This document shows, one piece after another, positions 1 to 8,448 of a stretch of 46,463 nucleotides of DNA (the stretch's first letter is position 1; every line of letters begins with the position of its first letter). The notes beneath the pieces are model-generated. The model did not search any database and was not told the DNA's origin. It worked only from the letters and a program-made list of their open reading frames with translations. Made by a program: the position numbers and the translations under genes. Origin of the DNA: Wenyingzhuangia sp. 2_MG-2023 (GTDB taxonomy: Bacteria; Bacteroidota; Bacteroidia; Flavobacteriales; Flavobacteriaceae); NCBI RefSeq assembly GCF_030548295.1, contig NZ_JAUOSB010000022.1:1-46463 (forward strand). Reading direction: 5' to 3'.

Positions 1-560
1 GATAACTCAATGTCTTTTTTCATCTAGGTAATTTAAAACACAAAGAAAGTTAATTTTCAATTTAGACCCAACTTTTGAGATTGATCCGCTTTTATAAATA
101 GCTTGTCATGGAAGATTTCCGTTTGGAGAGGAATATTGCTTATTTCCTTACAAAAGCCCGTAGATGGTAGTATAAGACCTCCATATTGATCATGTGGTAG
201 AGGTTTTGGTTTGGTAGCACGGAGAATTAGCATTACGGCCAATTTTAGGGCTTGTCTAAAAAGGTGTCAAAGTTAATAATTGACATAATATTGGTAGTTT
301 CTATGATGAACGATAAAGAGGTGTAAATACATTTCAATAGTTATTTCATTGATAGAAGTACTAGTTGCTATTGTTGAATTTTCAATATGAAATTGAAGCT
401 TTTAGAGCTGTTGGTAATATTGAGTTTGTCCCTATTCTAGAAGAGCAATTTTTTTGCTCAAACACAACTTTTGAGGATGATCTGGCGAATCCTAAATCAT
501 CCTACTTCCGTTAATGAAATGCAGTGGAATAAATTGGTTTTTGCTTAAAAAAGAACATAA
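1..560. other. No intact gene; degenerate sequence
   Basis: I see no convincing gene here. A 61-codon minus-strand frame (57-242) starts only at TTG, has no recognisable domain and no promoter. A short plus-strand frame ending at 548 (…MQWNKLVFA) and an overlapping frame ending near 514 look like leftover coding ends, possibly of a transposase, but neither can be extended upstream without stops. The sequence around 248-285 (GGCTTGTCTAAAAAGG and a short TGTCAA…TTGACA inverted repeat) could be an old insertion-sequence end. That is only a suspicion. Confidence 0.4.
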
Positions 561-591
561 AAAAACTCAACTTGTGGTAAGTTGAGTTTTT
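561..591. terminator. Bidirectional intrinsic terminator
   Basis: A 13-bp perfect stem (AAAAACTCAACTT / AAGTTGAGTTTTT) with a 5-nt loop carries A and T runs on both sides. It lies 5 bp beyond the stop of the minus-strand DUF3276 gene, whose transcript it most likely ends. Confidence 0.8.
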
Positions 592-595
592 CGGT

Positions 596-961
596 CTAAA
601 TATCGTCAAAATTGATTTCTGTGAAATCGGATGATGCTATCGAATCTCCATCGGAATCATTTTCTTCTTTTTTAAAGTCTTTCTGGTGTCTTTCACTAAT
701 TACTTCTTCTCCTTTTTCGTTAATGATAAAATCAGTCGCTTGTTTCAACTGCTCCATAAACTCGGTAAAGTCTTCTTTGTAAAGGTAGATTTTGTGTTTT
801 TGATAGTGGAAAGTTCCGTCGTCATGAGTAAACTTTTTACTTTCCGTAATGGTCAAATAATAGTCTCCTGCTTTGGTCCCTCTAACATCAAAAAAATAAG
901 TTCTCCTTCCAGCTCTTAGGATTTGAGAAAAAATTTCTTCTTGCCCTTCTCTTTCTTTCAT
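596..961 (-). CDS. DUF3276 family PUR-like nucleic-acid-binding protein
   Basis: 121 aa, cytoplasmic, no signal peptide. Recognised as the Bacteroidota-specific DUF3276 family, which has the PUR-alpha-like fold of small DNA/RNA-binding proteins. Typical signs are the N-terminal GRRTYFFDVRGTKAGDYY stretch (about residues 18-35), the HYQKHKIYLYKEDF strand segment (about 52-65) and an acidic disordered tail (residues 95-121, rich in D, E and S). The length fits the family. The gene follows the ABC exporter gene on the same strand by 58 bp, but a TATATTTG box in that gap suggests its own promoter. The physiological role in this group is not established. Family call confident, function not. Confidence 0.88.
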   Translation of the reverse strand: MKEREGQEEIFSQILRAGRRTYFFDVRGTKAGDYYLTITESKKFTHDDGTFHYQKHKIYLYKEDFTEFMEQLKQATDFIINEKGEEVISERHQKDFKKEENDSDGDSIASSDFTEINFDDI

Positions 962-988
962 TTTTAGTTTGATTGTAAGTTGTCATAC

Positions 989-996
989 CAAATATA
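989..996 (-). promoter_or_regulatory. Candidate -7 promoter box for the DUF3276 gene
   Basis: TATATTTG on the minus strand matches the Bacteroidota -7 consensus TAnnTTTG and lies 28 bp upstream of the DUF3276 start. No good TTG -33 element was seen at the expected spacing. Confidence 0.45.
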
Positions 997-1019
997 TAAA
1001 ATAATTTGTTGTAGATAAA

Positions 1020-2777
1020 TTATTCTATTTCTTTTTCTTCTAGTTGTTGTTGGTAGATTTCTTGGTAGATTCCCTTACTGCTAACCAGCTCTTTGTGAGT
1101 TCCTTGTTGAGCTATTTTTCCATTATCTAACACAATAATTTTATCCGAATGTTGCGCAGCACTAATACGGTGACTCACAATTAGAGTCGTATTGTTTGCA
1201 CTAACGGATTTTAAATTGCGTAAAATCTTTTCTTCAGTTTCTGTGTCGACAGCTGACAAACAATCGTCAAACACATAGATTTTAGGATTTTTAATGATGG
1301 CTCTAGCTATGGATACACGTTGTTTTTGTCCTCCAGAAAGTGTTACTCCACGTTCTCCTAAAATGGTTTTGTATTTTTTATTAAACTCAATAATGTTGTT
1401 GTGAACTACAGCTTTTTTACAAGCTTGTACAACTTCTTCTTCGGTGGCATCTTCTTTTCCAAATCGAACATTGTTTTCAATAGTGTCAGAAAACAAAAAA
1501 GGATCTTGAGGAACAAACCCAATGTGGTTTCTCAAATGATATACATTGTGCTCTTGAATGGATTTTCCATCAACTAAAACTTCTCCAGAAGTAGGATCGT
1601 ACAATCTACTCACTAAGTTTAAAATACTAGATTTACCAGAACCTGTTTTTCCTAATATGGCCAAACTTTCTCCTGGATTTACGGTAAACGAAATGTCTTT
1701 TAAGGCCTCTATATTGGTGTCATCATACGTTAGCGAAACGTTTTTAAAAGCAATAGCACCTTGAATAGGGTCAACAACCTCTGAGTGGTTTTGAATTTCA
1801 GGTTTTTGGTCTAAAAATTCATTGATTCTTTTTTGAGAAGCTTCTGCTTGTTGAATGGTAGAAGTTACCCAGCCAACCATGGCAACAGGCCAAGTAAGCA
1901 TGTTGGTATATATGATGAATTCGGCAATTACACCTATGGATATAAAACCTTTGATGTATTGCATTCCTCCAATGTACAGAACAATAATGTTAGAAACACC
2001 AACAAGTAATATCATTAATGGGAAGAATAAAGCTTGTACTTTGTACAAATCAATGTTTTTTTCTTTGTTAGTATCAGCTATTTCCATAAAATCTTTACGG
2101 ATTGTTGCTTCAATAGCATATGATTTGATCACATTGATTCCAGAAAATATTTCTTGTGTAAATGTCGTTAATCTAGAAAGCTGTTGTTGTACAATGGTAC
2201 TTTTGTTGTTGATGCTTTTACTCAATATAAAAATGGAAACGGAAAGCACAGGAAAAGGAATCAACGTATATAAAGTTAATTTAATGTCTATTTGCACCAT
2301 TTTATAAATAGCTACAGAAAACATTACCAACATGTTGATGGTATACATTAGTGCAGGTCCTACATACATTCTAACTTTTCCTACATCTTCACTAATACGG
2401 TTCATCAAATCACCTGTTCTGTTCTTTTTGTAAAAATTAAGACTCAAACGTTGGTATTGTTGATAAATTTCATTTTTCAGGTCAAATTCAACCAGTCTTG
2501 AAGTAACTATAATAGTCTGCCTCATTAAAAAAGTGAAGAAACCAGAAAGCACTGCCAATCCTACAATGTATAATATATTGTACAACAAGTCTTGTTTTAC
2601 CATATTTAGGTCTGTGGTAATTCCTTGTGTATAGTCATTGGCTGTGTTTAGGGAGTTTTTTACGACTTCTGGAATTTTTACAGCCAAATATCTAGAAGCT
2701 ATAGAGATTAAAATTCCTAATAAGAAACGAAACCTGTATTTGTAGAAAAATTGGTTGATATATTGTAGTTCTTTCAT
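1020..2777 (-). CDS. ABC exporter half-transporter (MsbA/BmrC-like)
   Basis: 585 aa, inner membrane. About residues 15-310 form a six-helix type I exporter membrane domain. The C-terminal half is the nucleotide-binding domain with Walker A GKTGSGKS (about 377-384), Q-loop (VPQDPFLFSD), signature LSGGQKQR, Walker B IYVFDD, D-loop SAVD and H-loop SHR. The residue after the Walker B aspartate is Asp (FDDCLSAVD) where a consensus site has the catalytic Glu. This is typical of the degenerate-site subunit of heterodimeric exporters such as BmrC, and also occurs in some Bacteroidota MsbA-like proteins. No partner gene is adjacent. Substrate unknown (lipid or drug). ATG start with TATCTTCG, one mismatch from the -7 consensus, upstream near 2799-2806. 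Confidence 0.9.
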   Translation of the reverse strand: MKELQYINQFFYKYRFRFLLGILISIASRYLAVKIPEVVKNSLNTANDYTQGITTDLNMVKQDLLYNILYIVGLAVLSGFFTFLMRQTIIVTSRLVEFDLKNEIYQQYQRLSLNFYKKNRTGDLMNRISEDVGKVRMYVGPALMYTINMLVMFSVAIYKMVQIDIKLTLYTLIPFPVLSVSIFILSKSINNKSTIVQQQLSRLTTFTQEIFSGINVIKSYAIEATIRKDFMEIADTNKEKNIDLYKVQALFFPLMILLVGVSNIIVLYIGGMQYIKGFISIGVIAEFIIYTNMLTWPVAMVGWVTSTIQQAEASQKRINEFLDQKPEIQNHSEVVDPIQGAIAFKNVSLTYDDTNIEALKDISFTVNPGESLAILGKTGSGKSSILNLVSRLYDPTSGEVLVDGKSIQEHNVYHLRNHIGFVPQDPFLFSDTIENNVRFGKEDATEEEVVQACKKAVVHNNIIEFNKKYKTILGERGVTLSGGQKQRVSIARAIIKNPKIYVFDDCLSAVDTETEEKILRNLKSVSANNTTLIVSHRISAAQHSDKIIVLDNGKIAQQGTHKELVSSKGIYQEIYQQQLEEKEIE

Positions 2778-2914
2778 GGGAAAGGGGATTCATTTTTAAG
2801 TTTACGAAGATACTAGAATTTTAACATTATTGGGGTTCAAATAGAGTGCCATAGTCTGTGTAAATTTAGAAGAATATTTTTGTTAGAATTCTTCCCATTA
2901 CTTAAATTTAGTAT

Positions 2915-2922
2915 TACTTTTG
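2915..2922 (+). promoter_or_regulatory. Candidate -7 promoter box for nusB
   Basis: TACTTTTG matches TAnnTTTG and ends 29 bp before the nusB ATG. No clear -33 TTG at the usual spacing. Confidence 0.45.
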
Positions 2923-2951
2923 TGGTCGTAAAAACTATAAGTTCTTTTCAA

Positions 2952-3890
2952 ATGATTAACAGAAGACATATTCGTGTAAAGGTGATGCAATCCGTTTACG
3001 CAATGATTCATGCTAAAAGTGACAATCTTATCAAAGAAGAAAAATTTCTAAGGATGAGTATTGATAAAATGTACGATTTGTACGTATTATCTTTAGATAT
3101 GTTGGTAAGAGTTAATCAACACGCAGAAAACAATTTAGAAGCTTCTAAGAAAAAATATTTTGCGACAAAAGAAGACTTAAATCCCAATAAAAAATTTATC
3201 AACAACAAGGTAATTGCTCTTTTAAAAGAGAGTGTATCCTTGCAGAATTATATAGAAGACCACAAGTTGAACAATTGGTATTTAGATAGTTCGTATGTTG
3301 GAAATCTTTACAAGGCATTGATGACAAGTGATTTGTACAAAGATTACATGGCCGAAGAGGAAAATACCTTTAAAAAAGACCAGAAGTTTGTCATTAAGTT
3401 TTTTGAGGAATTTGTAGCTCCTAATGAAAAATTAGCGGAATACTACGAAGGTGAAAACATTAGTTGGGTAGATGATATTCCATTTGTAAATACATGGATT
3501 GTTAGAACGTTACAAGATCTAAAATCACAAAAACCCTTTGTCTTAGGAAAACTATACAAAAATTCTGATGATGAAGAATTTGCTTCTCATTTGTTTAGAA
3601 AGGTAGTGTTGAACTTGGCTATGTTTGAAAAAGAAATAGAAGACAAAACTCCTAACTGGGAAACAGATCGTATTGCCGATGTAGACATGATTCTAATCAA
3701 AATGGCAATTTGTGAATTTTTAAAGTTTCCATCCATTCCGGTAAAAGCAAGTATCAACGAATATTTAGAAATAGCAAAAGACTATTCTACAGATAAGAGT
3801 AGTGTATTTATCAATGGAGTTTTAGACAAAATTTGGAAAGATTTTGAAGAAAGAAAAATATTGAATAAAATAGGAAGAGGAACTTTGTAA
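2952..3890 (+). CDS. nusB: Transcription antitermination factor NusB
   Basis: 312 aa from the ATG at 2952 (MINRRHIRVKVMQ). The frame is open further upstream only through a TTG start that would lie before the promoter box. NusB binds boxA RNA with NusE/S10 in rRNA antitermination complexes. The protein has the long Bacteroidota architecture: an N-terminal NusB-type start (RRHIRVKVMQSVYA), a long helical insertion, then the conserved C-terminal part around DVDMILIKMAICEFL…PVKASINEYLEIAK with FINGVLDKIW. It is about twice the length of E. coli NusB, which is usual in this phylum. It is followed after 79 bp by yajC on the same strand. Confidence 0.93.
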   Translation: MINRRHIRVKVMQSVYAMIHAKSDNLIKEEKFLRMSIDKMYDLYVLSLDMLVRVNQHAENNLEASKKKYFATKEDLNPNKKFINNKVIALLKESVSLQNYIEDHKLNNWYLDSSYVGNLYKALMTSDLYKDYMAEEENTFKKDQKFVIKFFEEFVAPNEKLAEYYEGENISWVDDIPFVNTWIVRTLQDLKSQKPFVLGKLYKNSDDEEFASHLFRKVVLNLAMFEKEIEDKTPNWETDRIADVDMILIKMAICEFLKFPSIPVKASINEYLEIAKDYSTDKSSVFINGVLDKIWKDFEERKILNKIGRGTL

Positions 3891-3969
3891 AATTCCTTAA
3901 AAAATTAAAATATCCTTCTATATTTACCGTATTAAAATAAATTAAAAATAGACATTAAATAAGTTTAAA

Positions 3970-4275
3970 ATGATAGCATTACAAGAAAGTCCAATGAGTC
4001 CTATATTCTTAATAGTGATGGCAATTTTCGTAGTATTTTTTATGATCATTCCACAAGTAAGAAAAAGTAAGAATGAAAAGAAATTTAAAGCATCTTTGAC
4101 CAAAGGAACTAAAGTAGTAACTACAGGAGGTATTCATGGTAAATTGTTAGAAATTAACGAAGGTACTGTAATGATTGAAACCAATGCAGGAAAATTATTG
4201 CTAGAAAAATCAGCATTAAACATGGAATTGACCAAGCAATACAACGCACCGGCAACTCCTGAAAAGAAGAAATAA
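3970..4275 (+). CDS. yajC: Preprotein translocase accessory subunit YajC
   Basis: 101 aa. One N-terminal transmembrane helix (about residues 12-30, IFLIVMAIFVVFFMIIP) is followed by the basic RKSKNEKKF segment and a cytoplasmic domain containing KGTKVVTTGGIHGKL, the YajC hallmark. YajC associates with SecDF at the Sec translocon. The size is normal. The nusB-yajC neighbourhood is common in flavobacteria. A strong hairpin terminator follows the stop codon. A TATATTTA box at 3919-3926, one mismatch from the -7 consensus, may give it its own promoter. Confidence 0.93.
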   Translation: MIALQESPMSPIFLIVMAIFVVFFMIIPQVRKSKNEKKFKASLTKGTKVVTTGGIHGKLLEINEGTVMIETNAGKLLLEKSALNMELTKQYNAPATPEKKK

Positions 4276-4301
4276 TCAATAAGCTTTTTTAAGCAAGTTC
4301 T

Positions 4302-4340
4302 AAACGTCTTTAGTTTTTACTAAAGACGTTTTTGTTTTTA
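4302..4340 (+). terminator. Intrinsic terminator after yajC
   Basis: A 12-bp perfect stem (AAACGTCTTTAG / CTAAAGACGTTT) with loop TTTTTA is followed by a T-rich run. It starts 27 bp after the yajC stop and separates the nusB-yajC unit from ybbR. Confidence 0.88.
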
Positions 4341-4385
4341 AGAATCTATAGTGCTTTTTAGAGAGCATTTCTTATTTTAGCTACT

Positions 4386-5336
4386 ATGAAACTAGGTACA
4401 AAACCAACCCTTTTTAAGTTTAACAAAAGAAGAGATGTTGTTTTCTTTATTTTTGTGATAGCAACTTTTATTTTTTGGTTTTTAAACAAATTGTCAAAAG
4501 AATACACACAAGATATTTATTGCAATATATCTTATACAGAGCTTCCTAATAAGTTTGTGTTTCAAGAGGATCCACCTGAACAACTTGCTTTTTTGGTAAG
4601 AGCCAATGGTTTTTATCTTTTCAATGCAGCGTTTAAAAATAAGGATTTGACTGTGTCTTTAAAAAAAATTAAAAGAAAAGACAAGTTTCGTTATTATTTA
4701 TTGGGGAATGAACTCAAAAGACAAGCACATGAAAAATTCAACGATCGAATAGCTATTTTAGACGTATTAAAAGATACGTTGTTTGTTACGTTGGGAAAAA
4801 AAAGTTTTAAAAAAGTACCCATAAAACCAGATGTGAATTTGGATTACCATTCTGGATACAAATCGTTTTCTGATTATGTCATTCAACCAGATTCTATTGA
4901 AGTTTCTGGACCAGAAATGCAAATTGCTAAAATAAAACACATCAAATTAAAACCCTTTCATAAAGAAGATGTAATGTCTTCTATTGAAGAAGAGTTAGAA
5001 ATACTGAAAGCCGACATTCCCAAAGTTAGTTACAGTGAAACAAAAGTAAAACTGAGTGTTTTGGTAGAAAAAATTACTGAAAAAACAATCTTAGTTCCTG
5101 TAAAAATCATCAATACTCCCGCAAGTGAAGTGGTCATTTATCCAAAAAAAATCAAATTAAGTTGTCAGGTTAAATTGTCAGATTTTCATAAAATTACGGC
5201 AAAAGATTTCACTATTGTCTGTGATTATAAAAAAAGAAAAGACAATTATATGGAAGCTGAATTGACAGAAAGACCTACCGAAGTTACAGCAGTTAAGATT
5301 GCAAGAAACAAAGTAGAATATTTAATTTTAAAGTAA
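4386..5336 (+). CDS. YbbR-like (CdaR-type) domain membrane protein
   Basis: 316 aa. An N-terminal transmembrane helix (about residues 19-35, VVFFIFVIATFIFWFLN) is followed by an extracytoplasmic beta-rich region containing YbbR-like repeats. These are recognised by PDVNLDYHSGYKSFSDYVIQ, DSIEVSGPEMQIAKI and the related C-terminal repeat with VSYSETKVKLSVLVEKI. In Firmicutes such proteins (CdaR) modulate the CdaA cyclic-di-AMP synthase. In flavobacteria the role is unproven and no cyclase gene is adjacent here. The stop codon overlaps the coaE start (TAATG), implying translational coupling. Confidence 0.75.
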   Translation: MKLGTKPTLFKFNKRRDVVFFIFVIATFIFWFLNKLSKEYTQDIYCNISYTELPNKFVFQEDPPEQLAFLVRANGFYLFNAAFKNKDLTVSLKKIKRKDKFRYYLLGNELKRQAHEKFNDRIAILDVLKDTLFVTLGKKSFKKVPIKPDVNLDYHSGYKSFSDYVIQPDSIEVSGPEMQIAKIKHIKLKPFHKEDVMSSIEEELEILKADIPKVSYSETKVKLSVLVEKITEKTILVPVKIINTPASEVVIYPKKIKLSCQVKLSDFHKITAKDFTIVCDYKKRKDNYMEAELTERPTEVTAVKIARNKVEYLILK

Positions 5337-5920
5337 TGGTTGTTGGATTGACAGGGGGGATTGGAAGTGGAAAAAGCACCGTGTTGACTGAGTTTGAAAA
5401 ACTTGGAGTTCCTACTTATATAGCAGATGTAGAGGCCAAAAAAATAATGAATAGTTCAGAAGAAGTAAAGAGCCAAATAAAAGCTTTGTTAGGAGAAAAA
5501 GCATATTTGAATGATGTCTTAAACAGAGGGTATATAGCTGAAAAAGTTTTTAGTGATAAAAAATTATTAAAGCAGTTGAATGCTATTGTACATCCTGCAG
5601 TCCGTAAACATTTTCAAGATTTTATAAAAATGCAGACAACTCCTTACTTGGTGTATGAGAGTGCTATTTTATTTGAAAATAATACGGATGTATTGTGTGA
5701 CAAGATTGTTGTAGTTACTGCAGATTTAGAAGAAAGAATTTCAAGAGTAATAAAGCGTGATGGTGTCAGTAGAGCATCCGTTTTAGAACGAATGAACAAT
5801 CAATGGAGTCAAGAGGATAAAGTGAAAAAAGCAGATTTTATCATACAGAATAATCATGTTGAGCAATTGGAATCACAAGTGTTGCAACTACACAAACAAT
5901 TGCAAACCTACAGTCTGTAA
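5336..5920 (+). CDS. coaE: Dephospho-CoA kinase
   Basis: 194 aa, cytoplasmic. Catalyses the last step of coenzyme A synthesis, phosphorylating the 3'-hydroxyl of dephospho-CoA with ATP. The P-loop is at the extreme N-terminus (GLTGGIGSGKST, residues 4-15), followed by the family motif with IADVEAKKIMN and a central AIVHPAVRKHF. The lid-type segment EERISRVIKRDGVSRASVLERM and the terminal KADFIIQNN motif are typical. Normal length. The ATG overlaps the ybbR stop by one base, so the two genes are co-translated. Confidence 0.95.
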   Translation: MVVGLTGGIGSGKSTVLTEFEKLGVPTYIADVEAKKIMNSSEEVKSQIKALLGEKAYLNDVLNRGYIAEKVFSDKKLLKQLNAIVHPAVRKHFQDFIKMQTTPYLVYESAILFENNTDVLCDKIVVVTADLEERISRVIKRDGVSRASVLERMNNQWSQEDKVKKADFIIQNNHVEQLESQVLQLHKQLQTYSL

Positions 5921-5966
5921 TTTGATTTTTTATCAAAAAATGAGATTGTTATTATTTTTAAAATTT

Positions 5967-5991
5967 AAGCGTTTATATTTGCCAAACGCTT
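5967..5991 (+). promoter_or_regulatory. porQ promoter box inside a perfect 8-bp inverted repeat
   Basis: TATATTTG (5974-5981) matches the -7 consensus and is bracketed by AAGCGTTT (5967-5974) and AAACGCTT (5984-5991), a perfect inverted repeat with a 9-bp spacer. A TTG at 5946-5948 is 25 bp upstream of the box, slightly beyond the usual spacing. The porQ ATG follows at 6001. The arrangement could be a repressor operator over the promoter of porQ-cmk. Confidence 0.5.
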
Positions 5992-6000
5992 GTCAAAAAT

Positions 6001-7008
6001 ATGAAGTATAAAATTTTACTTTTTTTAACGTTTTTGTTTCAAAATCTGTTCTCCCAAACAGGAGGAGAATCGTTGTATTCGTTTCTAAACACTCCTACAT
6101 CACCAAAGCAAATTGCACTTGGAGGTGTTACCTTAACCAGTAGAAATGATGTTTCTCAGTTGTTGTGGAATCCTTCTTCATTGAATGAAGAAATAGATGG
6201 AGATGTTTCTATAAACTTTGTGAATTACATTGCAGATATCAATGTAGGTTCTTTGGTTTATGCAAAATCTATCAATCCTAAATATGGAATGGCTTTTTTA
6301 GGAGTGCAATATTTTGATTATGGAGATTTGGACAGAACGGAAGCTTCTGGTCCTGAAATTTTAGGGAGTTTTTCTTCTAGAGATTTGGCTTTTAGTTTGG
6401 GATATGGATATGTGTACAAAATGGTTTCGGTTGGAGCCACGTTAAAATATGTGTCTTCTAAAATAGATGTGTACACTTCTACGGCTTTGTTGTATGACTT
6501 TGGAATTACATATTTAGATCCAAATTCATCTTTTGTAGCGTCTTTGGTTGTGAGGAATTCAGGAAAACAGTTGACACAATATATAGATACAGAAGAAAAG
6601 GTAAGCAACAACGTAATTTTGGCTGTGGAGTACAGTTTGGAACATATGCCTATTAAGTTTTACGGAGCCTTGGATGAATTGAACAATTGGGACATCAGTG
6701 AATCCAATCCATCTAGAGAGAAGGTAGATTTGAATGGAGAAGTAACAGAAGAAAATATATCAGAATTATCAAATGCTTTTCGTCATTTGTCAGTAGGAGC
6801 TGAGTTATGGCCAGAAAAGAAAATCAATTTAAGAATTGGTTACAATCATCGTAGAGCTCAAGAATTTCAATTGGAAGAAGTACGTACGTCCGCAGGTTTG
6901 TCTTACGGTTTTGGGATCAATACACGTTTGATTAAGTTTGATTATGCTTTTTCAAAATTTCAAGAAGGTGCTAAGTACAGTACTTTTGGTTTGACACTTC
7001 ACTTATAA
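6001..7008 (+). CDS. porQ: Type IX secretion system outer-membrane protein PorQ
   Basis: 335 aa with an N-terminal signal peptide (MKYKILLFLTFLFQNLFSQ), then an FadL/PorV-like outer-membrane beta-barrel. Recognised as PorQ by GGESLYSFLNTPTSPKQIALGG at the mature N-terminus (about residues 21-42), LLWNPSSLNEE and the terminal strand YSTFGLTLHL. In T9SS, PorQ partners with PorZ on the outer membrane to support the attachment complex. It lies only 3 nt upstream of cmk, a conserved linkage in Bacteroidota. Its presence implies that T9SS cargo with C-terminal sorting domains is exported here. Confidence 0.9.
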   Translation: MKYKILLFLTFLFQNLFSQTGGESLYSFLNTPTSPKQIALGGVTLTSRNDVSQLLWNPSSLNEEIDGDVSINFVNYIADINVGSLVYAKSINPKYGMAFLGVQYFDYGDLDRTEASGPEILGSFSSRDLAFSLGYGYVYKMVSVGATLKYVSSKIDVYTSTALLYDFGITYLDPNSSFVASLVVRNSGKQLTQYIDTEEKVSNNVILAVEYSLEHMPIKFYGALDELNNWDISESNPSREKVDLNGEVTEENISELSNAFRHLSVGAELWPEKKINLRIGYNHRRAQEFQLEEVRTSAGLSYGFGINTRLIKFDYAFSKFQEGAKYSTFGLTLHL

Positions 7009-7011
7009 TTT

Positions 7012-7701
7012 ATGAGTTCAAAAATTATCATTGCTATTGATGGACATTCATCAACCGGAAAGAGTACTGTTGCCAAAGAATTGGCCAAACACTTAGGGTA
7101 TATTTATGTAGATACAGGAGCTATGTACAGAGTTGTAGCTTTGTATGCCTTGCAAAATGGTTTTGCAAAAGATGGAGAAGTTGATGAGTTCTTATTGACT
7201 CAGAATTTAAAAAATATAGAAATAACGTTTCAGTACAATGCTTCTTTAGGTTTTTCAGAAGTGTATTTGAATGGTGTCAATTCTGAAAGTGAAATTAGAG
7301 AAATGGAAGTTTCTTCTTATGTTAGTAAAGTGGCTGTAATTTCTGCTGTAAGACAAAAATTAGTGGCTTTGCAACAACAAATGGGAGTTGACAGAGGAAT
7401 TGTAATGGACGGTAGAGATATAGGAACTGTAGTGTTTCCGAATGCTGAACTGAAATTGTTCATGACAGCTTCTGCAAAAACAAGAGCACAACGTAGGTTT
7501 GATGAATTAGTGGCCAAAGGAAATAGTTCTGTAACTTTTGATGAAGTTTACCACAACGTAGTAGAACGTGATCAAATAGATTCAACAAGAGAAGATTCTC
7601 CTTTGGTAATGGCAAAAGATGCAATAGAAATAGATAACTCCAATCTAACTAGAAAGGAGCAGTTTGACTATATTCTATCTTTAGTAGCAACTAAAATTTA
7701 A
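7012..7701 (+). CDS. cmk: (d)CMP kinase
   Basis: 229 aa, cytoplasmic. Phosphorylates CMP and dCMP with ATP. P-loop IDGHSSTGKST (about residues 9-19), substrate motif YVDTGAMYR (about 34-42), VMDGRDIGTVVFPNAELKLF and the LID arginines in KTRAQRRFDE, ending with RDQIDSTREDSPL. Full length. Starts 3 nt after porQ, so it belongs to that operon. Its last four bases overlap the end of queE on the opposite strand, leaving no room for a terminator between the two genes. Confidence 0.95.
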   Translation: MSSKIIIAIDGHSSTGKSTVAKELAKHLGYIYVDTGAMYRVVALYALQNGFAKDGEVDEFLLTQNLKNIEITFQYNASLGFSEVYLNGVNSESEIREMEVSSYVSKVAVISAVRQKLVALQQQMGVDRGIVMDGRDIGTVVFPNAELKLFMTASAKTRAQRRFDELVAKGNSSVTFDEVYHNVVERDQIDSTREDSPLVMAKDAIEIDNSNLTRKEQFDYILSLVATKI

Positions 7702-8327
7702 GGAATATTTAAATACTTGTGTGTTTGTAAAGAAATTTTCCATTGTGGATTTTTCATCACATAATCAACAATTAAAGGAGTCATTTTTTCTTTTTTACTC
7801 CACTCAGGTTGCAAATATAAAGTACACTTAGCCGATACTTTTGCAGCTTCTTCTTCCGCAAATAGAAAATCATTCTGATTGTGAATGATCATTTTTAGTT
7901 CATGAGCTTCTGGGTAAATACCTTCTAAAGGTAATTTTGTTTTTTTAGGAGACAAACAAATCCAATTCCACTGACCACTTAAAGGGTAAGCACCAGAGGT
8001 TTCTATATGGGTTTGTAAGCCTTTGTTTTGTAAAGAAGAAGTCAAGTACTGCATGTCCCACATCAAAGGTTCTCCACCTGTAATTACAATTGTTTTTGCG
8101 TATTTATTAGCGTTTTCAACAATGATATCTGCATGTGTAGGTGGGTGTAAGTTGGCATCCCAGCTCTCTTTTACATCACACCAATGGCAACCAACATCAC
8201 AACCACCAACTCTAATAAAATAAGCAGCAGTACCAGTATGATTTCCTTCACCTTGTATGGTGTAGAATTCTTCCATTAAAGGGAGCATAACTCCTTTGTT
8301 TACAAGTTCTTTGGTTTTTAAGTCCAT
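7698..8327 (-). CDS. queE: 7-carboxy-7-deazaguanine synthase (radical SAM)
   Basis: 209 aa from the ATG at 8327 (MDLKTKELVNKGV). The open frame extends about 100 codons further upstream, but that stretch runs antisense through the promoter and the next gene and is not QueE-like. QueE converts 6-carboxytetrahydropterin to 7-carboxy-7-deazaguanine in queuosine synthesis. The [4Fe-4S] motif is CDVGCHWC (CxxxCxxC), preceded by EEFYTIQGEG and followed by VITGGEPLMW and HIETSGAYP. The ending SLQTHKYLNIP is typical of the family. A TATCTTTG box upstream suggests a monocistronic transcript. No other queuosine gene is in the window. Confidence 0.94.
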   Translation of the reverse strand: MDLKTKELVNKGVMLPLMEEFYTIQGEGNHTGTAAYFIRVGGCDVGCHWCDVKESWDANLHPPTHADIIVENANKYAKTIVITGGEPLMWDMQYLTSSLQNKGLQTHIETSGAYPLSGQWNWICLSPKKTKLPLEGIYPEAHELKMIIHNQNDFLFAEEEAAKVSAKCTLYLQPEWSKKEKMTPLIVDYVMKNPQWKISLQTHKYLNIP

Positions 8328-8345
8328 CGGTTTTCTTTTGGAGTG

Positions 8346-8353
8346 CAAAGATA
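8346..8353 (-). promoter_or_regulatory. Candidate -7 promoter box for queE
   Basis: TATCTTTG on the minus strand, 18 bp upstream of the queE start codon, supports the internal ATG at 8327 over any longer reading. Confidence 0.5.
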
Positions 8354-8448
8354 CAAGAAAATAAAGAATAAAAATTATTTGTGACAAAAAGGTTATTTTA
8401 TCAATATCCAATTCAATTTGCTTAATTTTAGGGTTCAAAATTTTTAAC

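Noticed and set aside
57-242. 61-codon minus-strand frame
   Set aside because: TTG start only, no promoter box, no recognisable domain; described as part of a degenerate region instead.
1855-2307. 150-codon plus-strand frame inside the ABC exporter
   Set aside because: Antisense to a strongly supported gene, with low-complexity hydrophobic composition typical of a mirror frame.
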